A stretch of 64,000 nt of DNA from contig NZ_CAJGBF010000010.1 in NCBI RefSeq assembly GCF_904424705.1, positions 1 to 64,000 of the forward strand, read 5' to 3'. Under the pieces are notes generated by a model that did not search any database, was not told the origin of the DNA, and was given only the letters and a program-made list of their open reading frames with translations. The stretch is from Rossellomorea arthrocnemi (GTDB lineage Bacteria; Bacillota; Bacilli; Bacillales; Bacillaceae_B). Position numbers and translations under genes: made by a program. Shown here piece by piece: positions 59,501-64,000 of this stretch. Each line of letters begins with the position of its first letter. The first letter of the stretch is position 1.

Positions 59501-60772
59501 ATGAAAAAAATGATTGAAATCTTCAAGAATCCAATATTTTTAAAATTATTTTTCGCTAATTTCACTTCACATATGGGAAGTGTGATTGGCCTGACAGCGT
59601 TTATGTTTTATCTGCTTGATCGCTTTTCTGATCAGCCCATGTATGCTTCCGTTACAGAGATGATGTATTCGCTCCCTACTCTTGTCGTATTTTTCCTTGT
59701 AGGGGTGTTCGCGGACAGAATGGATCGTCAAAAAATTGCCTATCACTGTGATACGATCAGTGCTTTTCTCACCCTTTTATTATTCGGGGTTATATTCATC
59801 GGGTGGCTTCCACTCATCTTCGCCGTCCTGTTTTTAAGAAGTGGTGTCCAGAAATTCTTCTTTCCGGCAGAACAAGGTATCTTGCAAGGAGTACTCTCAA
59901 AGGATGATTATTCGACGGCAGCGGGATTGAATCAAATGGTGATGAGTTTGTTTATGCTACTGGGAAATGCAGTTGCAATCTTTGTCTATTGGACCACTGG
60001 AATATATGGTGCCATCGCAGTTGATTTCGCCACCTTTGTGATCTCTGCTATCTTGATCAAAAAGTGTGTCATACCTGAAGAAGTCCGGCTTCCAAATGGG
60101 AAGCATTCCTGGAAAGACCTGAACATTCAATCTGTCACAAAAGACTTTACAGCTGGAATGAAGTATATCCTGAATCATAAGCTGCTATTATCATTGATTG
60201 GCGGGTTTATCGTATTCGGGATAGTGAACGGTGGATTCGCTGTCATTCCAATCTTTATATTGAAATATAAACTGGCTCCAGGGTCTTACGAAGAATACTC
60301 TATTCTATTAGGTGTCGCATTCGGTGCCGGTGTGCTAATCGGAAGTATATTTTCATCTATGCTGACTCAGAAATTCAAGTTTCATGTATTGATTGTGACA
60401 GGTCTGGTGATTTCAGGAACGTTTATCATAGCAGCCTCCTTCGCGCCGACCACATGGATCTTCCTGATGATTATTTTCATTGCTGCACTGGGATTGCCAC
60501 TTGTGAATATTGCAATCGGAGGGTGGATGCCGAGTATCATCGACCCTAAAATGATGGGAAGGGTACAAGGATGGATCAATCCACTCATGATGCTGTCACA
60601 ATCAATCACACTGGGAGTCATCGCCATAACATTCCCTTCTGTGGTCACCGTAGAGATGCTCTATTGGCTGGTAGGTGGCTGCTTGATCATAGTGGGAATC
60701 TTCTACACCATCATCCTTCCAAAATACGTCAAGGAAGAAGAAGAAACGCCAACGGCAGTCTTAAATGGATAA
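59501..60772 (+). CDS. MFS transporter, macrolide-efflux type
   Basis: The 423-residue protein has 12 hydrophobic segments. LVVFFLVGVFADRMDRQKIA is the loop 2-3 signature, followed by PLIFAVLFLRSGVQKFFFPAEQ, as in macrolide- and lincosamide-type efflux MFS pumps. GATGGGGGAAGG precedes the ATG. The natural substrate is unknown; drug efflux is inferred from family only. Confidence 0.82.
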   Translation: MKKMIEIFKNPIFLKLFFANFTSHMGSVIGLTAFMFYLLDRFSDQPMYASVTEMMYSLPTLVVFFLVGVFADRMDRQKIAYHCDTISAFLTLLLFGVIFIGWLPLIFAVLFLRSGVQKFFFPAEQGILQGVLSKDDYSTAAGLNQMVMSLFMLLGNAVAIFVYWTTGIYGAIAVDFATFVISAILIKKCVIPEEVRLPNGKHSWKDLNIQSVTKDFTAGMKYILNHKLLLSLIGGFIVFGIVNGGFAVIPIFILKYKLAPGSYEEYSILLGVAFGAGVLIGSIFSSMLTQKFKFHVLIVTGLVISGTFIIAASFAPTTWIFLMIIFIAALGLPLVNIAIGGWMPSIIDPKMMGRVQGWINPLMMLSQSITLGVIAITFPSVVTVEMLYWLVGGCLIIVGIFYTIILPKYVKEEEETPTAVLNG

Positions 60773-60782
60773 TCATTAGCTT

Positions 60783-60824
60783 CCCTCTATTAAATAGGGC
60801 ATAACTATTCAATAGAGGGTTTTC
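60783..60824 (+). terminator. Intrinsic terminator
   Basis: CCCTCTATT pairs with AATAGAGGG, with an inner ATAG/CTAT stem, then TTTTC. Confidence 0.75.
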
Positions 60825-60874
60825 ATGTTTTAAAAGTTGAAAGAGTAATAATTTGAAAAAAATTAATGATTTTA

Positions 60875-60899
60875 TGAACGAATTTCCCCGTTGTACGTC
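60875..60899 (+). promoter_or_regulatory. ECF-type autoregulated promoter of sigY
   Basis: TGAACG (60875-60880) and CGTC (60896-60899) are 15 bases apart, matching the TGAACG/CGTC pattern reported for sigma-Y of B. subtilis. It lies 49 bases before the sigma factor gene. Confidence 0.75.
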
Positions 60900-60947
60900 A
60901 TATCAATGAACTGAACCTCCTGGAGTGGATAGAAAGGACAGTAAAGG

Positions 60948-61481
60948 ATGGAAGAGAAGAAGTGGATTAAACTTGCGAAAAAAGGGAATCATGAAGCCTT
61001 TGCTATTCTTTTTAGAGAACATTATCCTTTTCTGGTGAAATATTTGATCAAAGTGACAATGAATCGGGATCTGGCTGAAGAGCTTGCCCAGGACACTATG
61101 GCCAGGTGTGTTGAGAAGATCCACCAATACAACGGAAGAGCCAAGTTTTCCTCTTGGCTGATATCTATCGCCACTAATAGGTATATCGATCTTCAGCGCA
61201 AAAGGGAAAGAGAAAAGGATTGGCAAATGGAAGAAATGGGTGTAAGAAAGTTGAAGTGGGAGATGGAGTCAAGAAATGAAGAGTGGAATGATGTGTTAGC
61301 CGCATTATCCACATTATCTGAAGATATCAGGCTCCCTATCATTCTGAAACATTACTATGGCTATTCTTATGAAGAAATCGGTCATATGACGGAGGTTCCA
61401 CCAGGGACGGTTAAATCGAGGGTTCATTACGGAATCACAAGGCTGAGAAAGGAGTTGAAAATAGATGAACAAAGAACATGA
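60948..61481 (+). CDS. sigY: ECF RNA polymerase sigma factor SigY
   Basis: The 177-residue sigma factor has region 2 (FAILFREHYPFLVKYLIKVT and DLAEELAQDTMARCVEKIHQ; NRYIDLQRK) and region 4 (RLPIILKHYYGYSYEEIGHM, VPPGTVKSRVHYGITRLRKE). The TMNRDLAEELAQDTMARCVEKI stretch and the following YxlC-type gene identify SigY. The TGAACG/CGTC promoter implies positive autoregulation, held down by the membrane proteins encoded downstream. Confidence 0.9.
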   Translation: MEEKKWIKLAKKGNHEAFAILFREHYPFLVKYLIKVTMNRDLAEELAQDTMARCVEKIHQYNGRAKFSSWLISIATNRYIDLQRKREREKDWQMEEMGVRKLKWEMESRNEEWNDVLAALSTLSEDIRLPIILKHYYGYSYEEIGHMTEVPPGTVKSRVHYGITRLRKELKIDEQRT

Positions 61482-61782
61482 ACATGATGAACTAAAAGAA
61501 TTATTGGATGAAGGCTTTCGGTCCATTGATCTAAAAATAGACGAAAGTACCCCTTCTCAACAATGGTTTGAACAATTCACGGCGGACCGGCACGAGCAGC
61601 TTAAAGCCAAGTTTAATAGAGATCTAGCCGTCTTTATTCTCCTCGCCTGTTGCATTCTGACTGCGTTTTCTCTAACCTTATTTCAAATGCCTATTCTATT
61701 TCTTCTCCTTCAGTGTGCCGTTTTTGTCGGAGCATCAATTTATACAGGGATCACTTACATGAAAAGGGTGAAAAGGATATGA
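61465..61782 (+). CDS. yxlC: YxlC-family anti-sigma-Y component
   Basis: The 105-residue protein has a charged cytoplasmic N-terminus (HEHDELKELLDEGFRSIDLK) and two membrane helices (about 53-70 and 75-95). It overlaps sigY by 17 bases and matches the YxlC family, which restrains SigY at the membrane. GGAGTTG is its ribosome site inside the sigY end. Confidence 0.85.
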   Translation: MNKEHEHDELKELLDEGFRSIDLKIDESTPSQQWFEQFTADRHEQLKAKFNRDLAVFILLACCILTAFSLTLFQMPILFLLLQCAVFVGASIYTGITYMKRVKRI

Positions 61783-61985
61783 CAAAAGAAGAACTCTATA
61801 TTTTACCTCTTGTCATACCCATTCTTTTGACTCAAAGCATATATTTGTTTATCGATTCTCGGAGAAACGGGCATAATTACTGGTTCTGGGGGATCTGGGG
61901 GTTGATACAGTGCCCATTTCCCATCATCTTTTATTTATTGATCGCTAAAAAAGTCTGGAGGAAATTCAAAAGATTAGAGAAATGA
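61779..61985 (+). CDS. Small sigma-Y regulatory membrane protein (YxlE-like)
   Basis: The 68-residue protein starts TKEELYILPLVIPILLTQSI, has two membrane helices with a WFWGIWGLIQCPFPII second helix and a basic end KKVWRKFKRLEK. It overlaps yxlC by 4 bases. It is of the size and topology of the YxlD/YxlE proteins of the sigY operon; YxlE is the more likely match by sequence. The ABC transporter genes yxlFG of B. subtilis are not present here. Confidence 0.7.
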   Translation: MTKEELYILPLVIPILLTQSIYLFIDSRRNGHNYWFWGIWGLIQCPFPIIFYLLIAKKVWRKFKRLEK

Positions 61986-62046
61986 TGGTTCACTAATGTA
62001 ATAGAAAATCATATAGTGTATAGAAAATTACTAATTAAAATAATAT

Positions 62047-62075
62047 TGACACAATTCAAGCTCTATAGTATGGTT
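62047..62075 (+). promoter_or_regulatory. sigma-A promoter of the bmr leader
   Basis: TTGACA (62047-62052), 17 bases, TATGGT (62070-62075), 40 bases before the first leader peptide. Confidence 0.65.
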
Positions 62076-62114
62076 ATTAATGGAATAAAAACAAAAATGA
62101 ATGGAGGGTTTGTG

Positions 62115-62189
62115 ATGATGAAAGTGTATATTGTTCAAGGAGCACCGGCGGCTTTTCATATCAATTTCATATCATCACATGACCAGTAA
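62115..62189 (+). CDS. Leader peptide, 24 residues
   Basis: GGAGGG (62103-62108) lies 6 bases before ATG 62115. The peptide is MMKVYIVQGAPAAFHINFIS with SSHDQ-stop after it in part. It precedes two terminator hairpins and a BmrC-like ABC transporter gene, the layout of ribosome-dependent attenuation used for bmrCD in B. subtilis, whose leader gene is bmrB. It is not obviously similar to BmrB in sequence. Confidence 0.6.
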   Translation: MMKVYIVQGAPAAFHINFISSHDQ

Positions 62190-62219
62190 CTCCTTAACGA
62201 TTTTATATGAATCAATGAG

Positions 62220-62250
62220 AGCACAGGTTATGTATATAACCTGTGCTTTT
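62220..62250 (+). terminator. Leader terminator 1
   Basis: AGCACAGGTTAT pairs exactly with ATAACCTGTGCT around GTAT, followed by TTTTG. Confidence 0.75.
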
Positions 62251-62257
62251 GTATGTC

Positions 62258-62357
62258 CAAAAACAAGACGGACGTTCATAAGGCACTAAAGATCAGGTTG
62301 GCCAAACCAGGGGCCATGCTGAATCTGACCGCCTTTTGACGTTCGTCTGTTTTATTT
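62258..62357 (+). terminator. Leader terminator 2, long branched hairpin
   Basis: AAAAC, AGACG and ACGT on the left pair with ACGT, CGTCT and GTTTT on the right. An inner AAGGC/GCCTT encloses GATCAGGTT/AATCTGACC and GGCC/GGCC. TTTTATTTT follows. Such a long structure before the coding region suggests conditional termination. Confidence 0.7.
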
Positions 62358-62419
62358 TAGCAAAAGGTGCATCCAAGGTAAGCCTTGATCACATATATAT
62401 TCAATTTATTGAGGGGGAA

Positions 62420-62482
62420 ATGATGATGTTAATGGTTCAAATGAAGAAGATGATGTCTGCTGTGGAGACAGAAGGCGGATAG
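62420..62482 (+). CDS. Second mini-ORF in the bmr leader, 20 residues
   Basis: GAGGGGG (62411-62417) precedes three adjacent ATG codons. The peptide is Met-rich (MMMLMVQMKKMMSAVETEGG) and stops 32 bases before the ABC gene. It may couple translation to the transporter gene, or be a chance frame. Confidence 0.4.
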   Translation: MMMLMVQMKKMMSAVETEGG

Positions 62483-62514
62483 TAAAGAACGTCAACTTGA
62501 GGAGGTAGAGTGGA

Positions 62515-64000
62515 ATGTTTAGTATTTTTAAGAAATTATCATGGTTTTTTATTGAAAATTGGAAAAGATATACTGTGGCAATCGTGCTTTTAACGATTGT
62601 CGGAATCCTTGATGTGATTCCACCAAAACTTGTAGGGAATGCCATCGATGACATTCACCTTGGTGCAATGACCTGGGATGTGGTGGGGAAGTATCTTTGG
62701 ATGATTGCAGGGATTGCCCTCATATCGTATGGGATGACGTATGTGTGGATGTATCAACTATTTGGAGGAGCCTTTCTCGTTGAGAGGAAGCTGCGCAGCA
62801 GGTTTATGGGACATTTACTAAAGATGACCCCGACATTCTTCGAGAAGAATCGTACAGGAGATTTAATGGCGAGGGCGACGAATGATCTGAAGGCCATCTC
62901 AGTTACGGCCGGTTTCGGTGTACTGACCTTGATTGATTCGAGCGTGTTTATGTTAACGATCCTGTTTACGATGGGGTTTCTCATCAGCTGGAAACTGACG
63001 ATAGCAGCTATTTTACCACTGCCGATCATGGCGATCTTAATGAAGATATACGGTGCAAGGATTCATAAGCGATTCACCGAAGCGCAGGATTCATTCGGGC
63101 ACTTGAATGATAAAGTACTTGAGTCTATTGCGGGGGTCCGGGTCATTCGGGCATATGTACAGGAAAGAGCAGATGAGAAGCGGTTCTCAGATATGACAGA
63201 AGATGTGTACAGTAAAAATATTGGTGTGGCCAAGATCGATTCACTTTTTGAACCGACCATTAAAGTCCTGGTCGGGTTAAGCTACTTAATTGGACTGGGT
63301 TACGGCGCATACCTGGTGTTCCATCAGACCATCACGTTGGGAGAACTGGTCTCGTTTAATGTATATCTCGGAATGCTGATCTGGCCGATGTTTGCCATTG
63401 GTGAATTAATCAATGTGATGCAGCGGGGAAATGCGTCTCTTGATCGGGTTCAGGAAACCCTCGATTATGTTCAGGACGTACAGGACAGGGAGAATCCTCA
63501 ATGGATTGATTCGCCTGACCAGATCGGATTTAAGGAAGTGGATTTCAAGTACCCATCCTCACAGGTGCTGAATCTAACCAACATCAATGTGAATATTCAC
63601 CAAGGAGGTACCCTGGGGATTGTAGGGAAGACCGGAAGCGGTAAGACGACTTTCATCAAGCAACTGCTCCGTGAATATCCAGCGGGAAGTGGGTCACTAT
63701 CCATCGGAGGAATACCGATTGGTGATTTGTCCATTCAACAAGTAAGGGACTGGATTGGATACGTGCCCCAGGATCATGTTCTTTTCTCGAGAAGTGTCAG
63801 AGAAAATATCCTTTTTGGGAGACATGATGCAACAGAGGAAGATCTTGAAAGAGCTATTGAACTGGCTGATTTCAAGAAGGATCTCGAAATGTTGCCCGAT
63901 GGGTTGACCACTCTCGTAGGCGAAAAGGGTGTAGCCCTTTCTGGTGGGCAGAAGCAGCGGATTTCGATTGCAAGAGCACTCATCAAGAATCCTGAAATCT
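62515..64000 (+). CDS. bmrC: Multidrug ABC transporter half, BmrC/YheI-like (partial)
   Basis: The gene is cut by the window end after about 495 codons. The membrane domain opens MFSIFKKLSWFFIENWKRYT and shows VIPPKLVGNAIDD, FFEKNRTGDLMARATNDL and SIAGVRVIRAYVQE. The ATPase domain shows Walker A GKTGSGKTT (about 379), Q-loop GYVPQDHVLFSR and signature LSGGQKQRISIARAL. It closely follows BmrC (YheI), which pairs with BmrD as a drug exporter. GAGGAGG precedes the ATG. A bmrD-like gene should follow beyond the window. Confidence 0.9.
   Translation, partial: MFSIFKKLSWFFIENWKRYTVAIVLLTIVGILDVIPPKLVGNAIDDIHLGAMTWDVVGKYLWMIAGIALISYGMTYVWMYQLFGGAFLVERKLRSRFMGHLLKMTPTFFEKNRTGDLMARATNDLKAISVTAGFGVLTLIDSSVFMLTILFTMGFLISWKLTIAAILPLPIMAILMKIYGARIHKRFTEAQDSFGHLNDKVLESIAGVRVIRAYVQERADEKRFSDMTEDVYSKNIGVAKIDSLFEPTIKVLVGLSYLIGLGYGAYLVFHQTITLGELVSFNVYLGMLIWPMFAIGELINVMQRGNASLDRVQETLDYVQDVQDRENPQWIDSPDQIGFKEVDFKYPSSQVLNLTNINVNIHQGGTLGIVGKTGSGKTTFIKQLLREYPAGSGSLSIGGIPIGDLSIQQVRDWIGYVPQDHVLFSRSVRENILFGRHDATEEDLERAIELADFKKDLEMLPDGLTTLVGEKGVALSGGQKQRISIARALIKNPEI

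Overview
The window looks like chromosome of a low-GC, spore-forming Gram-positive bacterium of the Bacillaceae (a Bacillus/Rossellomorea-type organism). The evidence is strong GGAGG ribosome sites, GTG and TTG starts, sporulation and spore genes (spoVR, splAB, a KinB-like kinase) and long runs of gene order shared with Bacillus subtilis. No rRNA, tRNA, CRISPR array, phage or transposase gene was seen. The accessory content consists of repeats and regulatory DNA rather than mobile genes.

Layout. 1-4.8 kb: a GNAT acetyltransferase, a gene remnant, a histidine phosphatase, a purine permease and a RocB-like peptidase. 5-8.5 kb: cydDC behind a Rex operator. 8.5-12.6 kb: a nitroreductase/HxlR (YodC/YodB-like) divergent pair, a CcpB-like LacI regulator, two very small membrane-protein genes, mscL and an ATP-grasp ligase. 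12.7-17.8 kb: a KinB-like kinase, a hairpin-repeat array, helD and a YvgN-like aldo-keto reductase. 17.8-19.2 kb: a DoxX/WrbA quinone-response operon with MhqR-like boxes. 19.3-34.7 kb: a segment resembling the B. subtilis yhcT-to-spoVR neighbourhood (yhcT, yhcU, yhcX, pgcA, yhcYZ-yhdA, yhdB, yhdC, spoVR), interrupted by bdbC with a thioredoxin-like protein, malL, an MFS transporter and a second repeat array. 35-40.6 kb: a YczE-like protein, a decayed SLC13 transporter, a YclHI-like ABC exporter, a 0.4-kb element with inverted termini and an MpfA-like CBS protein. 41.3-45.3 kb: metal efflux (cadC-cadA-czcD) and a small FbpA-like gene. 46-51 kb: a thiamine-precursor uptake operon behind a TPP riboswitch. 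51-53 kb: splAB and a cysteine-less LMW-phosphatase-like protein. 53-60.8 kb: glutamate-type and proline-type symporters, an XRE regulator with a 24-bp palindrome, a universal stress protein and an MFS transporter. 60.9-64 kb: an autoregulated sigY operon, then a BmrC-like multidrug ABC transporter behind a leader-peptide/terminator region, cut by the window end.

How the parts work together: several loci pair an enzyme set with a visible switch. These are Rex with cydDC (NADH/NAD), YodB-like and MhqR-like boxes with quinone/electrophile detoxification genes, CadC boxes with cadA/czcD, the TPP riboswitch with thiXYZ, an ECF promoter with sigY, and a leader-peptide attenuator with bmrC.

The most unusual material is non-coding. 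(i) A family of modular hairpins occurs at three loci, with arms that differ in sequence but stay complementary. (ii) A 0.4-kb element has AGAGRCTGGGACA termini, and one end supplies the stop codon of the neighbouring gene. (iii) The 12-mer GGTCCGTCCCTC is found six times, including once in each cyd gene. (iv) Terminator-like or structured leaders lie upstream of bmrC, helD and the glutamate-type symporter.
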